DNA of 64,000 bases, from contig NZ_CP098732.1 in assembly GCF_023824315.1 (NCBI RefSeq), forward strand, positions 248,001 through 312,000, read 5' to 3'. Of the stretch, positions 49,541 to 59,124 are shown piece after piece. Source of the stretch: Acinetobacter tibetensis. Lineage in GTDB: Bacteria > Pseudomonadota > Gammaproteobacteria > Pseudomonadales > Moraxellaceae. The stretch's first letter is position 1; every line of letters begins with the position of its first letter. Made by a program: the position numbers and the translations under genes. The notes beneath the pieces were generated by a model. That model searched no databases. It worked only from the letters and a program-made list of their open reading frames with translations, and was not told the DNA's origin.

Positions 49541-49798
49541 ATGGTAGTTATTCGTCTTGCACGCGGTGGTGCTAAAAAACGTCCGTTTTATCAAATCATT
49601 GTGACTGATAGTCGTAATGCACGTGACGGTCGTTTCATCGAACGTATTGGTTTCTTCAACCCAACAGCTCAAGGTAAAGCAGAAAAACTTCGTTTAGATG
49701 CTGACCGTTTTGCTCATTGGGTAGCACAAGGTGCTCAACCTTCTGATCGTGTTGCTTCTTTAGCTGCTCAAGCTAAGAAAGCTGCAGCTACTGCATAA
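49541..49798 (+). CDS. rpsP: 30S ribosomal protein S16
   Basis: Binds 16S rRNA early in 30S assembly. 85 residues with the S16 core [21 protein letters not shown] and [14 protein letters not shown]. Head of the rpsP-rimM-trmD-rplS operon conserved across gammaproteobacteria; an Ala/Lys-rich tail ends it. Confidence 0.98.
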   Translation: MVVIRLARGGAKKRPFYQIIVTDSRNARDGRFIERIGFFNPTAQGKAEKLRLDADRFAHWVAQGAQPSDRVASLAAQAKKAAATA

Positions 49799-49826
49799 TT
49801 TTAGATTAAGTAGTAGGTATAAGCCC

Positions 49827-50375
49827 ATGACACCAACACAGAATGTTCCCGAAGATCGTATTCAGATTGGACAGTTACGTTCAGCATATGGATTAAATGG
49901 GTGGCTCTGGGTCTATTCCAATACAGAACCTATGAGCAACATATTTGACTACCTGCCTTGGTACATTGAGACCAAAGCAGGTTGGCAAATTGTAGATGTA
50001 AAACGTTGGAAACCACATGGCAAAGGTTTGGTTGTTTGGCTGAAAGGTGTGAGTGATCGCACAGCAGCAGATAATCTGGTCGGTGCAAATGTCTGGATCT
50101 CAAAATCTCAACTGCCTCAAGCAGGCGTGGACGAGTATTATTGGTCGGATTTAAAAGGCTTAACTGTGTTAGGTTTGAATGATGAAGAGCAAGAAGTGAA
50201 TCTCGGTCAAATCCATGAACTGTTCGAAACAGGCGCTAATGATGTGATGGTGGTTCGCGCAACTGCTGAAAGCATCGATAGTGAAGAGCGTATGATTCCA
50301 TGGCATAAAGATGTGATACAACGCGTTGATCTCGAAGCTGGTCGTATCTACGTCAATTGGGGCGTAGATTATTAA
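49827..50375 (+). CDS. rimM: 16S rRNA processing factor RimM
   Basis: Assists 30S head maturation and binds S19. 182 residues: N-terminal beta-barrel (IQIGQLRSAYGLNGWLWVYSNTEP) and C-terminal PRC-barrel (YYWSDLKGLTVLGLN, MIPWHKDVIQRVDLEAGRIYV). Located between rpsP and trmD with short gaps. Confidence 0.97.
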   Translation: MTPTQNVPEDRIQIGQLRSAYGLNGWLWVYSNTEPMSNIFDYLPWYIETKAGWQIVDVKRWKPHGKGLVVWLKGVSDRTAADNLVGANVWISKSQLPQAGVDEYYWSDLKGLTVLGLNDEEQEVNLGQIHELFETGANDVMVVRATAESIDSEERMIPWHKDVIQRVDLEAGRIYVNWGVDY

Positions 50376-50418
50376 TCCTGTTTAGGATTCACACAGCAGG
50401 AAAATAGAGGAGTCTGCG

Positions 50419-51153
50419 GTGTTTTTTGCAGTCATTACGCTTTTTCCTGAAATGTTTGAAGCGATTACAGCCTACGGTATTAGCGGGCGCGCAGCAAAGC
50501 GTGACATTGTACAAGTCCATTGTATTAATCCACGTGAATTTGCTGAGGGCAACTACAAAAGAGTGGATGAACGTCCCTTTGGTGGTGGTCCAGGTATGGT
50601 GATGATGGCGGAGCCTCTGGCAAAGGCCATTCAACGTGCCAAACAGCTTGCAGAGCAAGCAGGAGCCGTTCATGTTCCAGTGGTGTATATGTCGCCACAA
50701 GGGAAAACCTTAAATGAGCCTGCGGTACAACAGTTTGTCGAATATGATGGATTGATTGTGTTATGTGGGCGTTATGAAGGGGTAGATGAACGTTTAATCC
50801 AAAAATATGTTGATCAGGAATGGTCAATTGGGGATTACGTTTTATCAGGTGGAGAGCTTCCTGCGATGGTGTTGTTGGACAGTATTATTCGACGTTTGCC
50901 GAATACGATGTCTGATGAGCAATCGGCTGTGCAAGATTCTTTTGTGGATGGTCTGTTAGATTGCCCACAATATACCAAGCCAGACCATTTTGAAGGTTTG
51001 GATGTGCCCGATATATTGAAGTCGGGACATCATGCCAACATTGAAAAATGGCGGTTTTTGCAGCGTTATCAGCGGACTCTTGAACGCCGACCTGAGTTGG
51101 TGGAAAAGGTGGAGTTGACCAAGCAGCAAAAAAAATGGCTTAAAGATTTATAA
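50419..51153 (+). CDS. trmD: tRNA (guanine37-N1)-methyltransferase TrmD
   Basis: SPOUT-fold SAM enzyme that methylates G37 and prevents +1 frameshifting. 244 residues, with [12 protein letters not shown], the GGGPGMVMM loop, [11 protein letters not shown] and the knot motif [12 protein letters not shown]. The start is GTG, supported by GAGGAG 7 bases ahead. Confidence 0.98.
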   Translation: MFFAVITLFPEMFEAITAYGISGRAAKRDIVQVHCINPREFAEGNYKRVDERPFGGGPGMVMMAEPLAKAIQRAKQLAEQAGAVHVPVVYMSPQGKTLNEPAVQQFVEYDGLIVLCGRYEGVDERLIQKYVDQEWSIGDYVLSGGELPAMVLLDSIIRRLPNTMSDEQSAVQDSFVDGLLDCPQYTKPDHFEGLDVPDILKSGHHANIEKWRFLQRYQRTLERRPELVEKVELTKQQKKWLKDL

Positions 51154-51341
51154 GGCAGATAACGTCAAGTTATTTTCCAAATCCAATACTTGAACGGTTG
51201 TGTTGAAGTGTTGTTTATTAGGCTCTTTATGTCTTGAAGCGGTCAAGTATAAAGGGAAAGTCAATCGGGTCTATGCGATTTTAGCCTCTATACCCAGTGG
51301 ATATCAGACCTCTTCTGACCCACACATATTGGAGATACCCC

Positions 51342-51716
51342 ATGAGCGGTAAGCATCCTTTAGTACAAGCTGTTGAAAATGCACAGCTTAAACAAGACAT
51401 TCCAGCTTTTGCACCAGGTGATACTGTTATCGTTCAGGTAAAAGTAAAAGAAGGTGATCGCGAGCGTCTTCAAGCATTTGAAGGTGTTGTTATTGCGAAG
51501 AAAAACCGTGGTTTGAACTCTGCGTTCACAGTACGTAAAATTTCTAGCGGTGTTGGTGTTGAGCGTGTATTCCAAACTCACTCTCCAATCGTTGCTAAAA
51601 TCGAAGTGAAACGTCGTGGTGACGTTCGTCGTGCTAAACTTTACTACCTACGTGAATTGTCTGGTAAAGCTGCACGTATTCGTGAAAAATTACCAGCTCG
51701 TAAAGTTAAAGCTTAA
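51342..51716 (+). CDS. rplS: 50S ribosomal protein L19
   Basis: Binds 23S rRNA at the 30S interface. 124 residues starting [12 protein letters not shown], from an ATG with GGAGATACCCC upstream; the core [29 protein letters not shown] and [24 protein letters not shown] is diagnostic. A 188-base gap from trmD without a visible terminator may hold an extra promoter. Confidence 0.98.
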   Translation: MSGKHPLVQAVENAQLKQDIPAFAPGDTVIVQVKVKEGDRERLQAFEGVVIAKKNRGLNSAFTVRKISSGVGVERVFQTHSPIVAKIEVKRRGDVRRAKLYYLRELSGKAARIREKLPARKVKA

Positions 51717-51738
51717 TTTTAAGTTTTTACACGAGTTG

Positions 51739-51765
51739 AAAAATGCGCCATTTGGCGCATTTTTT
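51739..51765. terminator. Terminator between rplS and lipase
   Basis: AAAAATGCGCC and GGCGCATTTTTT around a 4-base loop; symmetric enough to serve both convergent genes. Confidence 0.88.
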
Positions 51766-51776
51766 ATGTTTGATGA

Positions 51777-52748
51777 TTAAAGCCCTTGCAGTTTTAAGCG
51801 GTTGGCATGTTGACGATAGACATCGACTGGATCTGGCGAGAATACTGAGCGCAAAGCAAAGAATTGATTAATTACATCTAAATGGTTCCAATTATAATTG
51901 TCTCGAATGGTCTTGCCATATTTTGCGCTACAACGTGAAACCAAACCATCATTGTCATTTGGCGCTTGCATCAATAAACCTGTAGCTGCCAATAATGAAT
52001 CTGGATCAAGAATATTGGTTAAAGTTGAATTACCCGAAAACGAATAGAAGTAAATGCCATTTTCTGTTACAGCACCTTCACCACAATTTGTTTTTGGCAT
52101 ACCTAAAGCATACTTTTGACTAAATGATTTAGATCCTGCCTGACTTAAGCTTTTTCCAGCAGCAAGGGCATCATGCGGGAGTGAATTAGGATCCTGTTGT
52201 TGCGCCCATACAATCGCTTTAGAGCCAAAGTTAATCAGGCCAACTAAGGGTTGTTCTAGCGGTGTGCCTTGAGCAGAAATAATCAAATCTGCCACAGGTG
52301 AGCCTTTTAAAGGGCTTGAAATTGCAGTGGAAGACGCGACTTTAGATGGGGCAACATTCGAAACATAAGCAATGCTATGTCCGCCGTGACTATGTCCCAG
52401 TAGATTGACTTTGCTTGCACCTGTGATGGCTAAAATTTCATCGACTTGTTGTAATAGTTGTTCACCGCGAACTTCCGAGCTATTAAAGGGTGAAACGCGA
52501 GTTGCCCATGCATTGGCACCATTACGTGCTAAATCAGGTAAAATTTGATACCAATAATCCACACCCAATTCATCTGTGCCTGCACGAATCCATCCGCCCA
52601 TCCCATGTGCAAAGACCAATGGATATTTGGTTTTTGCATAGTTTGAGGTGACGTATTTCGCTTGAATTTGTGATGCACTGGCTTGAGTTTGGCTGGTACT
52701 CAGCACACAGGTCGATAGCAGTCCAGCTATCAAGAATCCATATTTCAT
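51777..52748 (-). CDS. Secreted triacylglycerol lipase, family I (paralogue 1)
   Basis: Hydrolyses long-chain triglycerides outside the cell. 323 residues with a Sec signal (to about QASA), oxyanion-hole FAHGMGG, nucleophile Ser120 in GHSHGG, Asp267 in DNDGLV and His289 in NWNHLD. Cys222 and Cys273 match the single disulfide of Pseudomonas-type lipases; export by type II secretion is expected. Third gene after the foldase and a second lipase on the same strand. The last 21 residues (FSPDPVDVYRQ...) are identical in both lipases. Confidence 0.9.
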   Translation of the reverse strand: MKYGFLIAGLLSTCVLSTSQTQASASQIQAKYVTSNYAKTKYPLVFAHGMGGWIRAGTDELGVDYWYQILPDLARNGANAWATRVSPFNSSEVRGEQLLQQVDEILAITGASKVNLLGHSHGGHSIAYVSNVAPSKVASSTAISSPLKGSPVADLIISAQGTPLEQPLVGLINFGSKAIVWAQQQDPNSLPHDALAAGKSLSQAGSKSFSQKYALGMPKTNCGEGAVTENGIYFYSFSGNSTLTNILDPDSLLAATGLLMQAPNDNDGLVSRCSAKYGKTIRDNYNWNHLDVINQFFALRSVFSPDPVDVYRQHANRLKLQGL

Positions 52749-52914
52749 TGATCTTCCTCTATTTTAATTTTTCTATCGACAAAAAGAATTGTCAAAATGA
52801 GTATAAAGTTGGAGTGTGGATTGGGCGGACAAATCCGATTAAATTAAATACAATTTGTAACTTTATAATTCTAAAAAATCCCTCAGAGTCATGTGCCTAG
52901 AGGGAGTATTGGCA

Positions 52915-53898
52915 TTAAAGACCTTGAAGTTTTAAACGATTGGCATGTTGGCGATAAACATCGACGGGATCTGGGCTGAACAATCCTCTTAATCCTAAAA
53001 CTTGGTTCACCTCATCTAGGTGATTCCAATCGTAATTATCACGAATGACTTTGCCGAAATGGGTGCTGCAACGTGCCACCAATCCATCATTGTCGGTACT
53101 GAGATAGGAGATTGGAGCCAGTAGTGAAATGGCACTGTCTGCAACATCAATGACGTTGGTCACTTGAGAGGTTCCAGTCCAAGAATAATAATAGATCCCA
53201 TTGTTGGAGCTGGCGCCGCTTTTACTACAGTCGGATGCTAAGGCTGTGGTTGGGTATTTTTGATTGAAGACTTGAGAGCCTTTTTCACTGATCGAGCTTA
53301 GAGAGGCTTGAAGATCACTTTTTAGCGATGGGTTCCCTTCTGCAAAGGTAATGAGTGGTCCAATAATATAATCTGTGGCGATACCCAAAAGCTGTGAACC
53401 CGTTGGGTTTGACAGTAAATCATCTGCGACTTTGGAACCTCTAAAGGTAGCACCCACCCCTGTGAGGGAAGCGACATATTGAGGTTTGACTGCTTCGACA
53501 TAGCGAATGGTCGGTCCGCCATGACTATGTCCAATTAAATTGACTTTGGGTTTACCTGTAATGGCCATCACTTCTTCGACTTGTTGTAACAGTTGTTCGC
53601 CACGGACTTCGGTCGATTCTAAAGGTGAGATTTGTGCAGCAAAGGTGGTTGCACCATTACGTGCTAAGTCGGGCAGAATTTGATACCAATAATCTAAGCC
53701 GAATTCAGCGACACCAACGCGACTAAAACCAAACATCCCATGGGTAAACAATAACGGATATTTGGTTTTGGCATAGGTACTTTGAGCGGTGGTGTTTACG
53801 CTCAGCACACCCGCTGTTACCGAACTGGTAGCAAATCCGAGGCATGCGGCTAAACCCAGCAGTGAAAGGCTATGTGCTATTTTTTTCGTTTTATACAT
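52915..53898 (-). CDS. Secreted triacylglycerol lipase, family I (paralogue 2)
   Basis: 327 residues with a signal peptide ending near VTAG, oxyanion-hole FTHGMFG, nucleophile Ser125 in GHSHGG, Asp271 in DNDGLV, His293 in NWNHLD, and disulfide candidates Cys224 and Cys277. It lies 35 bases after the foldase gene, so the two are co-transcribed. Differences from its neighbour concentrate in the 150-260 lid region, which may mean different substrate preference. Confidence 0.92.
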   Translation of the reverse strand: MYKTKKIAHSLSLLGLAACLGFATSSVTAGVLSVNTTAQSTYAKTKYPLLFTHGMFGFSRVGVAEFGLDYWYQILPDLARNGATTFAAQISPLESTEVRGEQLLQQVEEVMAITGKPKVNLIGHSHGGPTIRYVEAVKPQYVASLTGVGATFRGSKVADDLLSNPTGSQLLGIATDYIIGPLITFAEGNPSLKSDLQASLSSISEKGSQVFNQKYPTTALASDCSKSGASSNNGIYYYSWTGTSQVTNVIDVADSAISLLAPISYLSTDNDGLVARCSTHFGKVIRDNYDWNHLDEVNQVLGLRGLFSPDPVDVYRQHANRLKLQGL

Positions 53899-53933
53899 AT
53901 TTTCATCCTGAAAAATGGTTTGGTTGGACAGAA

Positions 53934-54965
53934 TTATTCTGCGAAAGGAAGTTTCCCTCCTGAGTCATGTGTGGTTTCAAAAGTTCCAAGTCGAAGTTGT
54001 TCTTGTGGATTTTTAAATTGTTGTTGGCGCAATTGAGCAATGGCTTGTTGTTGTGCAGATTCACTCATCTGACTCTTTAGAATCTGGTCACGCTGCGTTA
54101 AATATTCATTCACACGTGATTTCCATTGGCCTCGATCTTGATCCAATTGCTCCAGTCTAGTGGTTGCTTCTGCACCGACTAAATTCATACGCATTTGGCG
54201 AAGCTCTTCAGCAGAGCCGCCGCGAGCTTTAATATCACTGGTCAGTTTGCGTAGATCTTCCAATTTAGACAATTGTTCCAGATTCTCACGCCAATCTTCA
54301 GGCAATTGTGCAAAGAGTTCTTTTAGTTTTTGTGCCTTTTGAACTTCATTTAGAGATGGGTCTGCTATGATCGACATACGGTCTAAGGTATATTCGTGGT
54401 AGGTATTTTCTGCACCAAATAATCCCTGGATTTCAGCAGAGGAAAAAAATTGTGCGCGCAAGTTGTTCATCAGTGCAAAAACTTTTCGATAGTATTCAGG
54501 GTCTTGTTTATCTAGGTTGGGTTCTTTTAAGTTGCCTAGCTGAACTCGATAGTCGATATAACGATTCCATAAATCAATAATTTGGCTTAATGCAGGTTCT
54601 TTGTAGCCTTTTTGCATGTAACGCGTGAAGTCTTGCTTAATTTGATCAATCTGTTTTTCCCCATATTGGGTAATGAAATATTCAAAGCAATTCCGTGTTT
54701 GTTCATTCACGATTAAATGCTGACTTTGATTTAAACTGAGCTGACAATTCACTTCAGTATCTTGTTGGCTTGTACTGACAAAAGGCTGTGTGGTGCCATG
54801 CGATGCCGTATGTCCTGTAAGTGAGGAAGTTGAATGCTGCGCGTCTACGAGTGGATGGGGGGTCGTGTTGGAGCCTGTGGTTGCACTCGGTGCAAGCCAC
54901 ACCAGAAATCCGAGTAGAATAATCACTACAACGGCAAGTATCAGCCATAATTTCTTTTTTTGCAT
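53934..54965 (-). CDS. lifO: Lipase-specific foldase (Lif)
   Basis: Membrane-anchored steric chaperone that folds family I.1/I.2 lipases in the periplasm. 343 residues: membrane helix at about 7-25, a Thr/Ser/His-rich variable linker, then a long helical scaffold including YKEPALSQIIDLWNRYIDYR, the RMSIIADPSLN segment and QLPEDWRENLEQL. Unusually it precedes, rather than follows, its lipases, and probably serves both. Confidence 0.93.
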   Translation of the reverse strand: MQKKKLWLILAVVVIILLGFLVWLAPSATTGSNTTPHPLVDAQHSTSSLTGHTASHGTTQPFVSTSQQDTEVNCQLSLNQSQHLIVNEQTRNCFEYFITQYGEKQIDQIKQDFTRYMQKGYKEPALSQIIDLWNRYIDYRVQLGNLKEPNLDKQDPEYYRKVFALMNNLRAQFFSSAEIQGLFGAENTYHEYTLDRMSIIADPSLNEVQKAQKLKELFAQLPEDWRENLEQLSKLEDLRKLTSDIKARGGSAEELRQMRMNLVGAEATTRLEQLDQDRGQWKSRVNEYLTQRDQILKSQMSESAQQQAIAQLRQQQFKNPQEQLRLGTFETTHDSGGKLPFAE

Positions 54966-55118
54966 ATCCTATGCCTAATATCCATTTTTAATTTTTATGC
55001 AGTTCATTTGCTGAACTTGTTTTATTGTGCAATGCAAACGTAAATAAACAACAGAAAAGTTGTAAAACTAGATGAGCGGTTGTTAGTATTGCGGCAGTTG
55101 AAATACGTGTTCTGAGTT

Positions 55119-56024
55119 ATGAAATCATCTGCTGCAAAAATCCAGCGCCGCGCGGTTCATGGGGTATTTTTGTTAAATAAACCCTTGGGTATTAGTTCAA
55201 ATGCGGCATTACAAAAAGTACGCTGGTTATTGAGGGCAGAGAAAGCAGGGCATACAGGTGCTTTAGATCCGCTGGCATCAGGCCTATTACCAATTTGCTT
55301 TGGTGAAGCCACGAAGTTTTCTCATTTCTTATTAGATTCGACCAAACGCTATCAAACCACGATCCAGCTTGGACACAGTACGACCACGGGTGATGTGGAA
55401 GGTGAGGTACTGCTCGAACAAGCGGTGCCAGTATTGACTGAAGAGAGTATTCAAAATGTATTGAATGAGTTTGTTGGAGAAATTCAGCAAATTCCTCCGA
55501 TGTATTCTGCACTCAAAAAGCAAGGTCGCCCGTTGTACGAATTGGCACGTAAAGGGATTGAAGTGGAACGTGAAGCACGTCCTATTACAATTGAGGCGAT
55601 TCAGCTACTTTCATTTACCGAAAGCAGTATTACGTTGGATGTGACTTGCTCTAAAGGCACCTATATTCGTGTGTTGGGGGAAGATATTGCCAAAGCTTTA
55701 GGGACGCAAGGGCATTTGACCTATTTGCACCGTATTCAGACCGGTCATTTTGAACTGATTCCAAGTTACACGATTGATTACTTAGAAGGCTTAACTGAAC
55801 AAGAGCGCGAAGCACTGTTGTTGCCTGTGTATGCACCTGTTCAGCATTTTACTCAAATTCAAGTTCCTGAAGGTCGGGCAGAATATTTTAGTCGTGGCAT
55901 GGAAAGTAATATTGATCATGCTGCGGAAGCCCAAGTGCTGGTGTTTGATGGTGAAAAGTGCCTCGGATTAGCCGAAATTAATGATCGAAAGCGTTTAATT
56001 CCTAAACGTGTTTTGAATCTGTAG
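55119..56024 (+). CDS. truB: tRNA pseudouridine55 synthase TruB
   Basis: Isomerises U55 in the T-loop of tRNAs. 301 residues with [14 protein letters not shown], the catalytic Asp in [22 protein letters not shown], and [15 protein letters not shown]. It is usually next to rbfA and rpsO, but here those are absent and a TSUP permease follows 10 bases later. Confidence 0.97.
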   Translation: MKSSAAKIQRRAVHGVFLLNKPLGISSNAALQKVRWLLRAEKAGHTGALDPLASGLLPICFGEATKFSHFLLDSTKRYQTTIQLGHSTTTGDVEGEVLLEQAVPVLTEESIQNVLNEFVGEIQQIPPMYSALKKQGRPLYELARKGIEVEREARPITIEAIQLLSFTESSITLDVTCSKGTYIRVLGEDIAKALGTQGHLTYLHRIQTGHFELIPSYTIDYLEGLTEQEREALLLPVYAPVQHFTQIQVPEGRAEYFSRGMESNIDHAAEAQVLVFDGEKCLGLAEINDRKRLIPKRVLNL

Positions 56025-56034
56025 GTGGCTGACA

Positions 56035-56808
56035 ATGATGGAACTCGATCTGATTCTGAGTCTGGTCTTCTTTGCTTTTTGTGCAGGCGCCATTGATGCT
56101 GCTGTGGGTGGTGGTGGACTCATTCAAATCCCTGCGATTATGGGGGCAATGCCACAGTTGGCACCAGCCACAGTTTTTGGCACCAATAAACTTTCTTCTA
56201 TTTTTGGTACGGCATCTGCGGCGTTTTCATTTATGCGTCGCGTATCATTGTCGTGGAAATTGCTGTTGGTGATTGGGGTAGGGGCTTTTATTAGTTCCTA
56301 CTTGGGAGCAGCCTGTGTTTCCATGATTCCCACCCAAGTACTGAAACCCTTTGTGCTGTGTATGTTGATTATTATCGCAATTTACACATTCATGAAGAAA
56401 CAATTTGGTCAGGTACATTTTCAACAGGAAATCACCACTAAAATACTGGTACTTGCAGCGATTGGGAGTGTCTTGATTGGCTTTTATGATGGAATTTTTG
56501 GACCAGGAACGGGCAGTTTCTTTATTTTCTATTTTATTCGCTACTTAAAAGTCGATTTTCTTCATGCTTCGGCGCTCTCCAAAATTGCCAATTTCATGAC
56601 CAATTTTGCTGCATTGAGTTTTTTTGTGCCCGCAGGTCATGTGTTATTTGGCATTGGTTTAACCATGGCCGCTGCCAATATTGCAGGTTCTTTGGTTGGG
56701 GTTAAACTCGCTTTAAAATATGGTAGTGGTTTTATTCGTATTATCTTTTTAATATTGGTGTCTATTTTAATTGTCCGATTAAGTTACCAAATTCTCTTTC
56801 CTGCTTAA
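56035..56808 (+). CDS. TSUP/TauE-family permease
   Basis: 257 residues, about eight membrane helices in two halves, each with the TSUP signature (VGGGGLIQIPAIM, FYDGIFGPGTGSFFIF). Members carry sulfonates, sulfite, sulfoacetate or related organic anions; the substrate here is unknown. Co-transcribed with truB by spacing, probably without functional link. Two adjacent ATGs; the first is used. Confidence 0.85.
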   Translation: MMELDLILSLVFFAFCAGAIDAAVGGGGLIQIPAIMGAMPQLAPATVFGTNKLSSIFGTASAAFSFMRRVSLSWKLLLVIGVGAFISSYLGAACVSMIPTQVLKPFVLCMLIIIAIYTFMKKQFGQVHFQQEITTKILVLAAIGSVLIGFYDGIFGPGTGSFFIFYFIRYLKVDFLHASALSKIANFMTNFAALSFFVPAGHVLFGIGLTMAAANIAGSLVGVKLALKYGSGFIRIIFLILVSILIVRLSYQILFPA

Positions 56809-56859
56809 TAGCTCAACGCATCTATGTTGTATCAATAATTAAATCCAATTTCTAAGCTT

Positions 56860-56884
56860 ACCCTTGCCTCAGCAAGGGTTTTTC
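56860..56884 (+). terminator. Terminator after the TSUP gene
   Basis: ACCCTTGC, CTCA loop, GCAAGGGTTTTT. Confidence 0.85.
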
Positions 56885-57968
56885 ATTTATAGAAGCGTAG
56901 ATTGGTAATGAGTCGTGCTTCTTCAGAAACTGCATACTTTTGCTCCATCAATAATTTGAGGATGGCTTTTTTGCCTTCCTCTTTATAGTGTGGGCAATAA
57001 GATGCTGCAACACTCAGTTCATCCAACGCTCGCCATGTGTAGACACTGTCATTAACAAATAGAATATCGCTCGGACGTTTGATCTGGCAAGCTTGTAAAG
57101 CAAATTGACATGCTGTTTCAAATTGCATTTGTTCACGATAGTAGCGTGCTAGTTCATATAATGGCTCTGCACGTTGTGGACGGCTGACCCAAGCTTGTAA
57201 ATAAGCAGTGCGAATACTTTCCGCAGATTGCTTTAATTGTTCGGTTAATTGTGCTGCTCTAAATTGTGCCATCCAACGCTCTTCTTCCCAGCCATTCGCA
57301 TTGGCACGTCGTTGATAGGCTTCTAGTGCCTGTTGAGGCATGTGTGCATCTTGGTAACTTTGCGCAAGATAAAATTGATAACGCAAATTTTCTGGTTCAT
57401 CCAGAATACCTTGCTTTAAAAGGTCAATATCTTTGAGATAGGTTTGTGGGTCATGTCCGCGGGCACTGTCATGCTGCACAAAAATTTGAGGACCTTCAAG
57501 AGATGTCCATTGATGAGGCGAAGTAGAATCAAGATATTCATGTAATACCCCTTTCCAAACCCAAGGGAGTTTGGTCGAGATCATGGCATTACGTTGATAA
57601 CGTAAATGATCATAGATGCATTCAAAATAATACGCTGTACCCGATAATGTGCCCCATTGAAATTCTGGTTTTACCAATAAGCTTTCATCGGCATCGATAA
57701 ACATTAAATAGTCGGCATGGGGAAGGGAAGAATCCTGAGCCAATTGTAAAGCTTCGGTACGATTGAAACCAAAATTGTGCCAAGGGCGTTCAAACAGCTT
57801 GCCAGGCAAATCCTGCATAAACTCTTGAATCAGTTTTTGTGTACCATCGGTTGAACCCGTATCGACAATCACCCAAGAATGAATCCACGGTTTGACCGAT
57901 TTTAAACATCGTAAAATCACAGCGGATTCGTTTTTGACAATCATATTGAGGCGAATATGTGGTTGCAT
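56883..57968 (-). CDS. GT2 glycosyltransferase with TPR-like C-terminus
   Basis: 361 residues. GT-A domain at the N-terminus: MIVKNESAVILRCLKSVKPW, the nucleotide-sugar site VIVDTGSTDGTQ and metal-binding FIDADE. After about 190 residues comes a helical part (YQFYLAQSYQDAHMPQQALEAYQRR) that reads as tetratricopeptide repeats. Similar proteins are found as stand-alone genes; acceptor unknown, with lipopolysaccharide or peptide possible. Confidence 0.8.
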   Translation of the reverse strand: MQPHIRLNMIVKNESAVILRCLKSVKPWIHSWVIVDTGSTDGTQKLIQEFMQDLPGKLFERPWHNFGFNRTEALQLAQDSSLPHADYLMFIDADESLLVKPEFQWGTLSGTAYYFECIYDHLRYQRNAMISTKLPWVWKGVLHEYLDSTSPHQWTSLEGPQIFVQHDSARGHDPQTYLKDIDLLKQGILDEPENLRYQFYLAQSYQDAHMPQQALEAYQRRANANGWEEERWMAQFRAAQLTEQLKQSAESIRTAYLQAWVSRPQRAEPLYELARYYREQMQFETACQFALQACQIKRPSDILFVNDSVYTWRALDELSVAASYCPHYKEEGKKAILKLLMEQKYAVSEEARLITNLRFYK

Positions 57969-58150
57969 TGTTGTTCTTATGTTCCCTTTAATTCTTTTGA
58001 TTATAGTAGTTTTTCAGCAAATTGAATTCAAGGGTATTCCAGTAAGCGCTATTTTAGTTGAGGATACTTGGCTGGATAAAATTCTATCGTTTAAAGAGCA
58101 GTTGCTGATATTAAATACAGCAACTGCTTTTGATGGATTAAATCTGGATT

Positions 58151-59059
58151 TTAAGAGGTCGATGTTTCTGCATTCGCTTCTGGTGCTGTGCGACTGGCAC
58201 GATAGGTGACGCCGACCGAAGCGGTCATAATGCACATGAGGGCTAAAGTTTGCCAAAGGGTAATGTGTTCTTTTAATAACAGCATACCGGCAATCGCTGC
58301 TAAAGCAGGAGATAAACTGGACAGTGTGCCATAACTGAGTTTACTCAGACGTTTGAGTGCCATTAAATCAAGTGTATAAGGAATTGCAGTGGCTAGGAGG
58401 GCAATCATTAAGGCTTGTGGCCAGTATTGAAATTGCAACATCGCTTCAGGATTACGAATACTGTTAATGGGTAATAAAATGAGGGTCGACAGTACGATGG
58501 CGATACTCAACGCATGCATCCCTATATTCTGGCGTGCAACTCTTTGACCAAAATAAATATAAAATGCCCAACAAATACCTGCACCTAATGCATATGCTGC
58601 ACCAATATAAGAAAAATTGTGGGCGTGTGCATCTTGCCAAGGCACCATCAGGGCAATCCCTGCAATCGCGAGTCCGACCCAAATATAATCACTTTTGTGT
58701 TTAATCGAGAGCAGCGCTAAGGTCAAAGGTCCTAAAAACTCTAATCCAACGGCAATGCCTTGTGGCAACTTACCTAAAGAGGCATAGAACAAAACATTCA
58801 TGACGCAGACAGCGGCGCTGTAAAACAGTAAATCACGCCATTTTAAATCCGATAGGTGCTGGATGATTTTCCATGAACGGAACATCAATACCACCAAAAT
58901 AGAGGCAAAACTGAGACGTAAGGTTACTACGGTAAAAGGGTCTAATGCTTGCATGAGCTGCTTGGCAAATGAGGCACTGACTTGATATGCCAACATGGAT
59001 AACACCATGAAAAATACGGCACTCAGTTGACTGTTTAGCATATCAGTTGTGGTCTCCAT
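58151..59059 (-). CDS. EamA family exporter, RhtA-like (copy 1)
   Basis: 302 residues, ten membrane helices in two EamA repeats. N-terminus resembles RhtA (YQVSASFAKQLMQALDPFTVVTLRL), the threonine/homoserine exporter, with the GPLTLAL and SLSPALAAIAG motifs. The role is inferred: efflux of amino acids or small metabolites. The start may be METTTD or the ATG six codons later. It is paralogous to the gene just upstream, 65 bases away. Confidence 0.85.
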   Translation of the reverse strand: METTTDMLNSQLSAVFFMVLSMLAYQVSASFAKQLMQALDPFTVVTLRLSFASILVVLMFRSWKIIQHLSDLKWRDLLFYSAAVCVMNVLFYASLGKLPQGIAVGLEFLGPLTLALLSIKHKSDYIWVGLAIAGIALMVPWQDAHAHNFSYIGAAYALGAGICWAFYIYFGQRVARQNIGMHALSIAIVLSTLILLPINSIRNPEAMLQFQYWPQALMIALLATAIPYTLDLMALKRLSKLSYGTLSSLSPALAAIAGMLLLKEHITLWQTLALMCIMTASVGVTYRASRTAPEANAETSTS

Positions 59060-59124
59060 GACAAAGAAAGCAAAAAGAAGATTAAGTGAAGTTAAAACAT
59101 AGTTATGATGAATATTTTAGCGAA

